This document shows, piece by piece, positions 10,901 to 20,039 of a DNA stretch of 64,000 nt (within the stretch, counting starts at the first letter, position 1; every line of letters begins with the position of its first letter). A program made the translations under genes and the position numbers. The notes beneath the pieces are model-generated. The model saw nothing but the letters and a program-made list of their open reading frames with translations. It searched no databases and was not told the DNA's origin. This stretch comes from Anaspis maculata. Taxonomy: Eukaryota > Arthropoda > Insecta > Coleoptera > Scraptiidae. Location: the NCBI GenBank assembly GCA_949128115.1, contig OX421963.1, positions 89,475,602 to 89,539,601 on the forward strand, written 5' to 3'.

Positions 10901-13900
10901 TTATTTAGTTACTTGACGGGCTCTACAAATACATATTGTATTTCTTTTTTACGGAGAGCAATAAAGACTATATTTATTTACTTCCGCTAGTGACCTCAAA
11001 AATTCTCACTTACGCGTACATCGAGGCGTACATCAAGTCGCGATGACGGTGACAACTGTCACTTATATACATAGCATTTCTGAGGGCATGTTCCGTTTTA
11101 CAACTCCTCGAACCGGTAACCGAAAAAGCGGTACCTTATGGTTACCGGTTATTTCGGAACGCTCTGGTCAATTTTCCGTCAATGTGAAGTTGTCAAACGT
11201 TGAAATTTGATTTTGAGATTTCCAGGCTTTTGTAAAGCAGGCAGAGCAAAAAATGGTGAAGGGTACACAGAAGAGAGGCTGTTTTGAAATCACATCACAA
11301 GCTTCCAGCTTTCTTACTACCTACTTTGCTACCTACCTACCTTTACGATGCTCAAACCCTTATCATTTTGCGGCATGGGGTTACATTGAAATTCAAGTCC
11401 AAGTCATACCTGGCGTTCAATATGGACATTTTTAACGAGGGCCTGGACCGAGCAAGCTTGTGAAGTGTGTCTGACTTTGGCTGCAGAATGCAGAACACGC
11501 TGCTGGGCCGCCAATATGTATAGGTAGCTGCCTCTTCTTCTGCAGGACTGCAGGTACCCTCCTGTATGCCTGTTGTACCTGGCTCCAAGGGCAAACCATA
11601 TCACAGAAAATTATGAACGGACGGTATGGAGAAGATTTAAAAGTTATTTGTTGTCTTTTGGGATCGTTTCGTGATTCGTGTCATGACAAAACTCAAAACC
11701 AACTTTCAAAATTGGCAAGTAATGTCATCCGCCATGTTTTTAACCGGAGTAACCAAGCTCAAACGCCGGTCGCTTCGGTTCGCTCTGGTTAAAATAACCG
11801 TGGTCCGATTTACGAATAATACAAGTAATATTATCAATTCGGACCGGGTAACCGGAGTTTCGGTACGAATATTACTAAAACGGAACATGCCCTTAATAAG
11901 AAGCAACATTTTGGCAGATTTTAGTGATTTGAAGCAAAATTGTGGCAGACTTGTTATTTCAGTCATCTTGACACTATTTCAGGTTTTTCAGCCATCAAAT
12001 CTAGGTATTACAGATTTTAGTGTTTGGACTTGGTGGCACTCAAGCAGATTTTAGTTATCTAAAAACACATTTCTACAGGTTTTGGTGATTTGAAGCAACA
12101 TTTGGTCAGCTTAGTGACATGTCAATTTTTTGACAGACATATTTTTTCAAGCAGCGTCATTATCAGATCTAGATATTCCAGATTTCACTTCATTTTGACA
12201 GATTTCAATGATTGAGATCAAATTCTGGCAGATCAATGATTTCAGCGAATATTTTTTGGCAGACTCCAGCGATCAGAAGTCACATATTTTGAGAAAATTT
12301 CATTGAATTGAGCAACATTTTGGCAGACTAAATGATTTCAGTGAATTCAAGCAACATTTTGACCGATTTTGGTGATATAAAGAACGATTTACTTATTCAA
12401 ACAGATATTTTCAGTGACCTCTGTAGTCATATTATGACAAAGGACCCCGCACGTTTTATATGAAAAAGTGGTTTCGGTGAATTTGGCTAAATTTTTTATA
12501 TGTTGTAGATCTTGATTCAAGGAATACATTCCTGAAAAATTGGACTCCTCCTATGAACAGTTTTTCCCCTACACCCCTAATAAGGCCAAAATTAGGAATA
12601 GTCTCAAATTTTTTGAAATTCATGAAACTGGTTGACATCGAGCTTGTGATCAAGAGAAAAATAATTAAAAAAATCCAAATTGTGAATTGGGGTAGTTATC
12701 AAGGGGGTTGGGGGTCGAAATTGAGAAAATAAATTTAAATTCCGAATTTTTTCATTCTTATAAAATCTGAACAGGATAATAATCGAGAAATATTTTTGGA
12801 AAATCTAAATCCATTATTGGGGGTTATTCTAAAGGGGGCTGAGGGTCAAAACCAAGGGAACGGAGTGACATTTCGAAACTTGCGATTCCCATTATTGGGA
12901 AAATAATTCAAAAAAATCGAAACCAATGGGTTCTGGTGTTATTGAGGAAATAGAGGGTCGAAATCAAGATAACAATGAAATTCTGGACCTTACAGTTGAT
13001 CTAGAAATTAAACTGGGTGAATGACAAAATGATAAGAAAACCAATCTGCATAAGGATTGAGTTCTTCATTTCTCGACCATCCTTTTTTCCACCCACCATA
13101 ATATCTGCCTACAGCCATGTCCTAGTCCAAATAAGAATTTGTCTCAAGCTTTTTGAAATTCATGAAACTGGCTCGAATTAAGTTGAAGAATAAAAAATAT
13201 AGGTTGTGAATTGGTGTAATTATCGAGGGGGCGGGGGTTGAAATCGAGTAAAGGAATTAGCATTCCAGGAAAAGGGTGATGGATACATAATTTAAAAAAA
13301 ATCTGAATCAATAAATTGAGATGGTTGAGATTGAAGTGGAGTGATAGAACTTCAAATTGGAATGAAAACAAATTATGTCTGGGTTAACGATACCCTCGAC
13401 GATACCTAATTGACTCTTTTGTGAAGGAACAGTTTTTAACATTATCTGTGGAAAATAACATCTAGTAAATGGCCTCCTAGACTTTGTCTAACGGCGTGCA
13501 GACGGGAAGTCCAATTTGTAATAACTTTCTGGCAGATATCGGGCTGCATTTTAGTAATAACACGCACAATATTGTCCCTCAGGGCTTCAATGGTTCTAGG
13601 CTTGTTCTTGTATACCAGAGACTTCACATACCCCCACAGAAAAAAGTCCAGGGACGTAATATCGCAAGATCTCGCTGGCCAATTGAAATCACCGTTCCGC
13701 GAAATTGTTCTTCCTTGGAAGTTTACGGCCAACAAGTCCCAAGGTTTCTCCTGCTGTTGTGGCACGTAGCCCCGTCTTGTTGAAAGAAGATGATTTTGTT
13801 GAGATATACTGAGTATTTATGTCAAAAAATAACAGTAAAATCTTATCAAAGTTCTATCACTCTTATTGAAAGACCCAATCTGAAAATTCAGATTTGAAAA

Positions 13901-16900
13901 ATTGAGCCTATAACTTCCAATATCGATCTATTTTTGGAATCCCATTGAATCAACCAATGACCAAAAGCAGGATTTATGTTTATTTAAGAAAAGATAGTCC
14001 AGTCATTTTTTTTTTTGGCACAAGCTATATGATGGACAGCACACAGAACCGTGGAGAGCTTCTCGAGAACTGTAATTAATATTGCTGTTGCAAGTCTCGA
14101 TTCCACCCCCCACCCCCAGCCCCCATTGTGGTTGTGGGTAGGTATCATAATGGTTCCCTGGTACAACTAGGGAGGTAAGGGGTGAGGATGATCGAGAAAC
14201 GATAAACGCAGTCCTTATTCACATTGGTTGTATTATCATTTTGTCATTCGCCCAGATCTTCCTAGTGAACTGGAAGTTCCAGAACTCCACTGTTCTCTTA
14301 ATTTTGACCCTCTACCCCCTCAATAACACCCTAATTCATTGGTTTAGATTTTTTCGAGCAATTTTCCCATTGCTTGTAAAATCATATATTATAGGAACGG
14401 CAAATTACGGAATTTCACTGCGTTTTCTTGATTTTGACCCCCAGCTCCCTCTAGAATAACCCCCAATGAATTGATTCAGATTTTTCAAAGCTATTTCTCA
14501 ATTATTATTCTGTTCAGATTTTATGAGAATAAAAAAATCCGGAATTCTAATTTATTTTCTCAATTTCGACCCCCAACCCCCTTGATAACTACCCCAATTC
14601 ACAACTTAGATTTTTTCAATTATTTTTCCCATGATCACGAGTTTGATTTGAACCAGTTTCATGAATTTCAAAAAAATTGAGACTATTCCTAATTTTGGCC
14701 TTATTAGGGGTGTAGGGGAAAAACTGTTCATAGGAGGGGTCCAATTTTTCAGGTATATATTTCCTGAATCAAGATCTACAACATATAAAAAATTTAGCCA
14801 AATTCACCGAAACCACTTTTTCATAGAAAACGTGCGGGGTCCTTTAAGTAAATTAAAGCAATATTTTGGCGAGTAGTGATTCAAGTCAATATTTGGATAG
14901 AACAAAATTGTTCAGCTTACTTCAGATCTAAATTTCACGGATTTTAGTGCTTTGGAGTAACATTTTGGCAGTTTTCAGTGATTTGAAGTAGTATTTAGGA
15001 GCAGATTTCAGTGATTTTTAAGTCACATTTTAGCCGATTAGTGATTTCAGCGAGTATTTGGTCAGATTTTGGTGATCTGAAGTAAGATTGTGACAGATTT
15101 TAGTGAAGTGAAGCAACAATTTGGCAGATTCAGTGTCTGAAGTTACATTTTGATAGAATTCAGTGATTTAACTGATTTGAAGCACAGTTCATCTGCCAGA
15201 TCATCGGGCAGATCAGTGATTTCAGTGGATATTTTGGCAGACTTTAGTGATCTGAAGTCACATTTTGACAACATTCTAGTGAATTGGAGGAATATTTTGG
15301 CAAACCAGTGATTCCAGTGGAATTCAAGCAAAGTTTTGGCGATTAATTATTTCAGCCAATTTTTTGGACGGAATTAATTTTTTCAGCAATCTTCAGATCT
15401 AAATTTTACAGATTTTAGTGCTTTGAAGTATCGATTTGGCAGAGTTTAGTGAATTCAAGTGAAATTTTGCCGATTAGTGATTCTCACTCTATACCCAGGG
15501 TGGTCCGACTTTTATGTCATTAAATTTAAGGATCGATAGAGAATGAAAAATGAAGGGGACTTTCTTGAGAAAACATATTTGAGAAATGCCTAATAACAGA
15601 AGGGGTATAGTATTTCAAAGTTGGAAATAAATAATTGTTTCTTCCGCATAACTTTTGAACCGTTCAACCGATTTGATTCAAAATAGAACCAAAGGTTTAC
15701 TGAAATTATTCCCTGCCGAACAATCTTAACATGTTCCATAAAAAAAGTTTCAGGGGCGTAGACATTAGGGGGTGTCTAATGTCACTCCTGCAAAATTTTG
15801 ATTAGAAGCTTCATTTAGGAGATATTTGAGTTTTAAATTTTGGAAAACATCCCGAAATCGTTTCTTTCCAGAGCCAAAATTGTTTTTTTCCTGAAAATTT
15901 CTCGTGTTTTGGAAAAAATGGTGGTTTATCAACTTAAAAATTCTAGAAAACCTATTTCAGCTGCGAAATCATGAGTTTTTTTGGATTCTAATTTTTAGAC
16001 CTTTCAAAGTTGTGCTTTTGAGATGTTTTCCAAACCTTCAACCTAAATATCTCCCAAACAAAGCCTCTCATCAAAATTTTACAGAAGTGATTTTTTCTTC
16101 AAAACCAAACGTAGAATTCAAAGTTATGAGCAGTTTTCAAGAATAACTAGGGGGGTGAAAAATAGGGGGGGAAGTAGGGACACCCCCCAATGTCTACGCC
16201 CCTGAAACTTTTTTATGAAACATGTTATGATTGTTCGACAGGGGATAATTTCAGTAAACCTTTGGTTATCTATTTTGAATCAAATCGGTTTAACGGTTCA
16301 GAAGTTATGCCGAAAAAACGATTATTCATTTCCAACTTTGAAGGGCTGTATCTCTGTTATTAGGCATTTCTCAAATATGTTTTCTGGAGAAAGTCGCCTT
16401 CATTTTTCATTCTCTATCGATCCTTAAATTTAGTGACATAATAAAAGTCGGACCACTCTGTATTTTGACGGATTTTAGTGTTTCATGCTGAGTGTTTTAT
16501 GATCATGATTTGAAGTGTACTTGAAATTTTGGCAGATTTTAATGATCTCAAGTTAGAATTTACCATGTTTTGTGATTTGAAGCAACATTTTGACAGATTT
16601 CAGTGATTTGAAGTAATATTTTAACAAATTCCACTGATCTGAAGTCACATTTCAGGCTTTTTTGCTGATAAGTGATTCCATTCTAGGGTATATTTTGAAT
16701 GATTTTAGTGTTTTGAAGTTTGTATTCGACATTATGGCAGATTTTAGTGATCTGAAGTCACACTTTAAAATGTTTTTGTGGTTTGAGGCAACATTTTGGC
16801 AACCACAACATAGTTATTTAGTAAATATCTTGACAGATTCTAGTTTTTTAAGCCATCATCAGATCCAAAAGATTTTAGCGTTTTTAAAAAGACATTTTGG

Positions 16901-19900
16901 CAGATTTCAGCAATTTGAAATTACATTTTGGCAAAATTCACTGATCTGGAGTAACTTTTGTCAGATTTCAATGATCTGAAGTCATATTTTGGCCGATTAG
17001 TGATTTCAGCGAGTATTTTATCAGATCTTGGTGATCTAGAGTCACATTTTGACAGATTTTAGTGAAGTGAAGCAACAATTTGGCTGATTCCAGTGATCTG
17101 CAGTTACGTTTTGACAGAAGTTAAGTGATTTATTGACTGACTGAAAGCAATATTTTGGCAGATCAGTGATTTCAGTGAATATTTTGGCAGACTTTAGTGA
17201 TCTGAGGTCACATTTTGACAAAATTTTAGTGATAATTGAAGCAACATTTTGACTGATGTTGGTGATTTAAAGAAACATCATGACATATTTCAGTGATCTG
17301 GACATTCTCACAAATTTTAGCAAAGTCGAGCAACATTTTGGCGATTAGTGATTTCAGTCAATATTTGGACAAAATTAATTTTTTCAGCAATCTTCAGATC
17401 TTAATTCGACAGATTTTTAGTGCTTTGAAGTAATATTTTGACACATTTTAGTGAATTCAAGCAAAATATTGGCCACAACAACATAGTGATTAACTATAGA
17501 TTTAACTGATTTACCTCGGTAAATATTTTGATAGATTTTAGTTTTTTCAGCCATCATCAGATTCAACAGTTGTTGGTGTTTTAAAGTGAAATTTTGTCAA
17601 ATTTTAGTGATTTGAAGTAACATTTTGGCAGATTAATGATTTCAGTTACTATTTTGACAGATTTATAGATTGTTATAGTAAAATTTTAGATCATGGATAT
17701 TTTTGTTTCAAATATTTAGTGAAATATTTTTTTCAAATCTTGGTGATCTGAAGTCTCATTTTAACAGAAATTAGTGATTTGAGGCAACATTTTGAGAAAT
17801 AACTAATTTCAACGAATATTTCCGAGATACTTCATTCCAAACAACTTGAGCAGAATTTTATAGTTTGAAGTGCCATTTGGATAGATTTCATTGCTACCAA
17901 ACGATATTAGGTCAAATTTTATTGCTTTGAATTTTCTATAGATTTTAGTGCTTTTCAGTGATACCTAGACATGGTTTACTGCTTTAAAAATGCTGTTTCC
18001 GAGGCTGTTTCAATAGATTCTATTGCTTCAAATTCAAACCTGAAGGATTTCAGTTGAATTTTACTCGATGTTAACAATAGTCTAGAATATAAATAAGAAA
18101 TTAGGGGAAGAATAGGATGAAAGACTATAAATAATAAATAAATAAATTCACGTTTATTCGTCTCATATTGAGATACATCCATATCAAGTGGAAGGTAAAC
18201 AATTTTGGACTTGTCACACGCACACAGCACATTCACCCAAAAAAACATCCACACACACACACACCCACACACACATACACACAAATCAAATGCACAATAG
18301 AACGATGTTAAATAAGTAAATAAAGAAATAGATATAAACATAAAACAGTAGTATGATCAGAGCACATCACAATTTTGTAAAATCATGCGTAAAGCATATA
18401 ACTTAATCAGGACACCCATAACGCAGCGGGCGAGTAATTTTATCTTCGTTTTTTGAGCTGAGGAACTCATCGATGCTATAAAGGCATTCTCCATCAAAAA
18501 ATTTATGAGCGAAGCTCGCAACCCGGCAAAACTCCTCACAGTTTCTCTCCCGAACAACTCCAGGCAGTGGTTATAACATTTAACCCCAACATACAAGTGT
18601 GACTGCTGAGCAACATGCAGCCGCGAAAACCCCTGTCTGATGTGATGACATTCCCGAGTCATGTATCGGTGAGTATCACTGTTCGTGCGGAAATGACCCT
18701 CATTGGATTTTATGAAGGCAGTAATCTGAAGGATATATAGGGAAGGCAGAGTCAGGACGCGCAACTCCCGAAAATGCCCCCTGCAGTGAGCGAAGGGACG
18801 GACGCCGACCATACTTCTCAAGATCTTCTTTTGGTAGGTAAAAGCTTCCTGGGCATGCGCCGATGAACCCCAGAACATTAGGCCATACTGCAGGAGAGAC
18901 TGGACCACCCCAAAGTAGGCCATCCTCAAGACCCCAAGCGATACTGTTTCTCTGAGCTGCCTTATAAGGAAGTGACTGCTGCTCAATCTATTAGACAATT
19001 TTTGGATATGCTTTGCCCATGTCATTTTATCATCAACCACCAGACCCAAAAATTTGATAGAGTCGACCCTTTCTATAGACGTATTACGGATCCTGATGAG
19101 TGGGCTGTAATCCATCGTGACGTTTTTCGGCAAGAAATTCATGAAAAAAGTTTTGCTGGTATTCAGTTTCAGGCCGTTTGTTTGGCACCAGTTTTCAAAC
19201 TCTCGTGATGCACAGTTTGCTACGTTTATGGCGTGGGGTAGGGTCTTTTTTGAGATTAAAAAGTTAGTATCGTCCGCGTAGATAACTGTCTTTGATGGTG
19301 ACGGGCATCCACCCGGTAAATCATTAAGAAAAAGAATAAAAAGTGTGGGGCTAAGAATTGAACCCTGGGGGACCCCCGCACCAGTCCTCCCCGGTCCGGA
19401 CCTGACGCCATCAATTACCACCGTTTGTGTTCTATCCTGTAAAAAAGAGGCAATCCATTCGTTCGATCTACCGCGAATTCCCCAATGGTTCAGCTTTTTG
19501 AGCAATAAAGTGTGGTCAACGGTGTCGAATGCTCGACTGAGGTCATAGTATAATGCGACTGGACTTTCCCTTTTGTTGAGTGATTCGTACACGAAGTTTG
19601 TCAATTCTGATATAGCCGTATTTGTTGATTTATGTTTTTGAAAGCCATGCTGGCTGTCACTGATCAGGTCGAATTTGCTGAGAAACTGCGTCAGTCTGGT
19701 ATTATATGCCTCCTCGAACACTTTACTAAGTTGGCTTAGTAAATAAATAAAGTAAATAGTAAAAAAATAAAAACTAAATAATGTATCCGTTGAAATTTGC
19801 AGCTAACATGGGCCGATGTATACTTGGCAAGTATGACCAGATGGTTTCACCATTTGACTAAAATTGACGTGCTCGAAAACCATCCCACTTTGGTGAAACT

Positions 19901-19970
19901 GAGAGACGAAGTCTATGCCATTCCTAACGTCAAGAAATGGGTGGAAAAGCGACCGAAAACTGCTGCTTAA
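1798..19970 (+). CDS. GstS1: Sigma-class glutathione S-transferase (three coding exons)
   Basis: Joining 1798-1930, 4707-5017 and 19803-19970 gives one frame of 612 bases (203 residues), the usual size for the class. All junctions are GT..AG. The thioredoxin-like N-terminal domain carries the catalytic Tyr8 (KLTYF), the cis-proline Leu51-Pro52 and the glutathione-binding Gln63-Ser64 (HQSVAISRY). The helical C-terminal domain follows, with LTWADVYLA (Asp153, the N-cap residue) near its end. Family knowledge: soluble dimers that conjugate glutathione to electrophiles, in insects notably lipid-peroxidation products such as 4-hydroxynonenal; vertebrate relatives are prostaglandin D synthases. Intron 1 (2.8 kb) and intron 2 (14.8 kb) are packed with transposons, including a LINE in the opposite orientation. 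Paralogue numbering cannot be settled from one locus. A polyadenylation signal lies at 20026. Confidence 0.93.
2570..3251 (-). pseudogene. Mariner-like transposase remnant, left arm
   Basis: Read on the - strand, 3251-2907 holds a transposase-like segment with a VDDTLIGLHLFEERLTGE block, the region of the first catalytic Asp. A tail piece at 2788-2570 (MKDLEVYKTE start, conserved GGGYFENHL end) follows after a frame break and an in-frame stop. These motifs are typical of IS630/Tc1/mariner relatives in arthropods. The copy is dead. Confidence 0.7.
3640..3988 (+). pseudogene. Mariner-like transposase C-terminal remnant, right arm
   Basis: This is the inverted partner of the left-arm remnant. 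After a frame break, PDLTVLDYYVWGRMKDLE leads into an open frame (3761-3988) that ends with GGGYFENHLL. It differs from the left copy at a few codons and lacks its in-frame stop. Only the final part of a transposase is present, so it cannot be active. Confidence 0.7.
4707..5017 (+). CDS. GstS1: GST sigma, coding exon 2
   Basis: The acceptor is TTTCAG at 4701-4706 and the donor GTAAGT at 5018. It covers about residues 45-148: the end of the glutathione site (PFGKLPTL, QSVAISRY) and the first helices of the C-terminal domain (NDWDDLQIDAVVETIYEVRM). Splicing from exon 1 restores a Thr codon across the junction. Confidence 0.93.
5266..5392. mobile_element. Short hairpin MITE-like repeat
   Basis: About 125 bases fold almost fully on themselves. 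The left end, GCGCAATTCTGTAC, pairs with GTACAGAATCGCGG at the right, and both arms carry CCTACCGACA and GGTAGCTAGG. No coding capacity. Confidence 0.65.
5395..6700 (+). repeat. Dispersed repeat family R, two direct copies
   Basis: Copies at about 5395-5880 and 6105-6670 share GTTGGTACGAATG-type starts, an AGCGAAAATAG block, TTGGTGGCTCTTCGCT, AAGAAAATGGAATGAAA and a later CGCGTATCTCGCCTCGTGCA block. Further copies lie at about 24890-25170 (same orientation), 10040-10195 joined to 10986-11070 (inverted, split by a LINE) and 27050-27150 (inverted, partial). No transposase or tRNA-like promoter was seen, so the family is unclassified. Confidence 0.65.
6711..6880 (+). repeat. 10-bp minisatellite, array 1
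   Basis: Tandem GTGGAAGT-based units of about 10 bases (TGGAAGTCAG, TGGAAGTCAA, TGGAAGTTAG). A higher-order unit of 81 bases begins GTTCGTGGAAGTC at 6715 and again at 6796. The array leaves several frames open, which produces spurious reading frames. Confidence 0.9.
7180..7360 (-). pseudogene. Mariner-like transposase C-terminal fragment
   Basis: One - strand frame reads KIQPKSIEELQRRITEEC followed by KCSTRVREQ and an EQRQSF-like end. This matches the tail that follows the last catalytic residue in arthropod mariner-type transposases. It is about 50 codons long, with a stop, and is a relic. Confidence 0.55.
7365..8056. mobile_element. Partial CAGAGTG-ended element
   Basis: The right end reads GCGAAACACTCTG followed by TA at 8057-8058. 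The body shares phrases with the foldback family at 31.4, 37.7 and 38.8 kb (AAATCGCCACTTT, CATCTCGAAATC, GAACAAAATCGG, AAAAGTTATG). The matching left arm is missing, so this is half of a foldback. Confidence 0.5.
8061..9643. mobile_element. Foldback element split by a second insertion
   Basis: It starts CAGGTGTGCCGAAATTGATG just after TA and ends with the inverted version near 9643 (TTTGTTGCAATAATTTCG). It is a diverged copy of the element at 38755-39771. Its left arm is interrupted at about 8147-8720. The arms are non-coding and carry GAACCGTTCAACCG-like and CTCCCCCTTTTC-like blocks in both orientations. Confidence 0.65.
8147..8720. mobile_element. Insertion with TAATAGYTATTTAC ends
   Basis: Relative to the intact relative at 38.8 kb, extra sequence begins near 8147 with TAATAGCTATTTAC and ends near 8720 with the complement (GTAAATAACTATTA). 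Inside are a strong hairpin (8429-8472, GACGCAGGAAA paired with TTTCCTGCGTC) and a weaker one at 8595-8700 (CCAGGAAAGTG paired with CACTTTCCTG). No coding capacity. Confidence 0.5.
9885..10035 (+). repeat. 10-bp minisatellite, array 2
   Basis: Same GTGGAAGT units as at 6711. It is followed by GGTGTACAAAATTCTTCC and GCGGTTCGCCCCTCG. The same edge motif lies in inverted orientation beside array 1 (GAGGGGCGAACCGC at about 6671), so both arrays belong to the same dispersed repeat family. Confidence 0.9.
10195..10985 (+). mobile_element. 5'-truncated LINE, reverse-transcriptase C-terminal part
   Basis: An open frame (about 10197-10793) matches the region after the palm domain of a non-LTR reverse transcriptase: YHSYVASRFRYGIMFWGGS, then an LQKRCLRYILGLR block and a basic tail. 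The same region is recognisable in the LINE at 18.4 kb (QYGLMFWGSS, QKKILRSMVGVR), so the two are related. The catalytic YADD segment is absent. A 3' untranslated tail ends AATAAAGACT then TATTTATTTA. The insertion splits a family R copy, and CTT appears on both sides as a likely short target duplication. Confidence 0.85.
11083..11893. mobile_element. 810-bp element with AGGGCATGTTCCGTTTTA ends
   Basis: The termini AGGGCATGTTCCGTTTTA and TAAAACGGAACATGCCCT are perfect inverses. Subterminal GGTTACCGG/CCGGTAACC-like motifs recur on both sides. The centre is non-coding. No clear target duplication was seen, so the superfamily is open. Confidence 0.65.
11894..12438. repeat. Degenerate 31-34-bp satellite, block 1
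   Basis: Repeats of a unit like ACATTTTGGCAGATTTTAG followed by TGATTTGAAGCA, spaced about 31-34 bases. The same unit continues at 14846-15490 and 16463-17970, so one array was split by two later insertions. Confidence 0.75.
12439..14845. mobile_element. 2.4-kb foldback with AAAGGACCCCGCACG ends
   Basis: The termini are AAAGGACCCCGCACG and its complement. The arms (about 12439-13080 and 14170-14845) stay nearly identical for hundreds of bases, for example GGTTTCGGTGAATTTGGC and its inverse. The central part holds a repeated piece of the left arm (13090-13370) and a foreign transposase fragment at 13442-13790. The ends do not match the CAGGGTG group, so this is a different family. It lies in the satellite array in GST intron 2. 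Confidence 0.8.
13442..13790 (-). pseudogene. Mariner-like transposase C-terminal fragment in the foldback loop
   Basis: The frame reads WPARSCDITSLDFFLWGYVKSL, then a helical tail with PDICQKVITNW and GGHLLDVIF. The first block holds the last catalytic acidic residue region of IS630/Tc1/mariner-type transposases. Only about 107 residues remain, lacking the DNA-binding half and the first catalytic residues. Its tail differs from that of the 2.0-4.5-kb element, so it is a separate family. Confidence 0.75.
14846..15491. repeat. Degenerate 31-34-bp satellite, block 2
   Basis: Continuation of the satellite begun at 11894, with typical phrases such as TTTTAGTGATTTGAAG and ACATTTTGGCAG. It lies between the foldback at 12439-14845 and the one at 15494-16460. 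Confidence 0.75.
15494..16460. mobile_element. Foldback MITE, CCCAGGGTGGTCCGAC ends
   Basis: Flanked by TA at 15492-15493 and 16461-16462. The arms are inverse copies: GGTCCGACTTTTAT at the left, its complement at the right, then GGATCGATAGAG. It is the same family as 37700-38752. No coding sequence. Confidence 0.8.
16463..17970. repeat. Degenerate 31-34-bp satellite, block 3
   Basis: The longest surviving block of the satellite. Units vary in length and decay towards 17.9 kb. No function is evident. Confidence 0.75.
18240..18285. repeat. CA microsatellite
   Basis: A run of CACACACAC with a few CCC and CAT breaks, within the tail region of the LINE. Confidence 0.85.
18357..19721 (-). CDS. 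LINE reverse transcriptase (5'-truncated)
   Basis: 454 residues are open. Residues 26-38 carry GFQKHKSTNTAI (finger region). Asp60 in ALYYDLSRAFDTVDH is the first catalytic Asp, GVPQGSILSP is at 116-125, and the YADD motif with the other two Asp is at 148-151. The thumb and a C-terminal extension follow (QYGLMFWGSS, QKKILRSMVGVR). The order and motifs fit the Jockey/CR1-like group of non-LTR retrotransposons, whose protein copies element RNA into DNA at a nicked target. The core motifs are intact and there is no internal stop, so the copy is fairly young, but without its endonuclease it could not move by itself. Confidence 0.9.
   Translation of the reverse strand: MFEEAYNTRLTQFLSKFDLISDSQHGFQKHKSTNTAISELTNFVYESLNKRESPVALYYDLSRAFDTVDHTLLLKKLNHWGIRGRSNEWIASFLQDRTQTVVIDGVRSGPGRTGAGVPQGSILSPTLFILFLNDLPGGCPSPSKTVIYADDTNFLISKKTLPHAINVANCASREFENWCQTNGLKLNTSKTFFMNFLPKNVTMDYSPLIRIRNTSIERVDSIKFLGLVVDDKMTWAKHIQKLSNRLSSSHFLIRQLRETVSLGVLRMAYFGVVQSLLQYGLMFWGSSAHAQEAFTYQKKILRSMVGVRPFAHCRGHFRELRVLTLPSLYILQITAFIKSNEGHFRTNSDTHRYMTRECHHIRQGFSRLHVAQQSHLYVGVKCYNHCLELFGRETVRSFAGLRASLINFLMENAFIASMSSSAQKTKIKLLARCVMGVLIKLYALRMILQNCDVL
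19803..19970 (+). CDS. GstS1: GST sigma, coding exon 3
   Basis: The acceptor is TTTGCAG ending at 19802. It reads LTWADVYLASMTRWFHHL, then the final helices, ending EKRPKTAA and TAA at 19968-19970. It joins exon 2 in phase 0 (Gly-Tyr then Leu-Thr-Trp). It has no methionine of its own in this frame at the start, so simple frame-finding misses it. Confidence 0.92.
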   Translation, partial: LTWADVYLASMTRWFHHLTKIDVLENHPTLVKLRDEVYAIPNVKKWVEKRPKTAA

Positions 19971-20025
19971 AACTACTGTCGCCTAATGCAAAAGGATTTG
20001 AGTACTACTTTTTTTTGTAACACCA

Positions 20026-20031
20026 AATAAA
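20026..20031 (+). terminator. GST polyadenylation signal
   Basis: AATAAA, 56 bases after the GST stop codon, followed by a T-rich stretch. Confidence 0.7.
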
Positions 20032-20039
20032 ATCTTTCG

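Larger units (their letters stand above)
18125..19745 (-). mobile_element. 5'-truncated LINE in GST intron 2
   Basis: A - strand non-LTR retrotransposon. The reverse-transcriptase frame spans 19721-18357; an untranslated tail leads to a TTTATTTATTTATTATTT end near 18125. No upstream endonuclease or first ORF is present, as expected for target-primed insertion with 5' truncation. It is opposite in orientation to the GST, so antisense transcripts would cover part of the GST intron. Confidence 0.88.

Noticed and set aside
11671..12054. A 127-residue + strand frame
   Set aside because: It spans the end of a transposon and the start of the satellite, with no protein-like pattern.
18972..19548. 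+ strand frames inside the LINE
   Set aside because: Antisense shadows of the reverse-transcriptase frame, with no motifs of their own.
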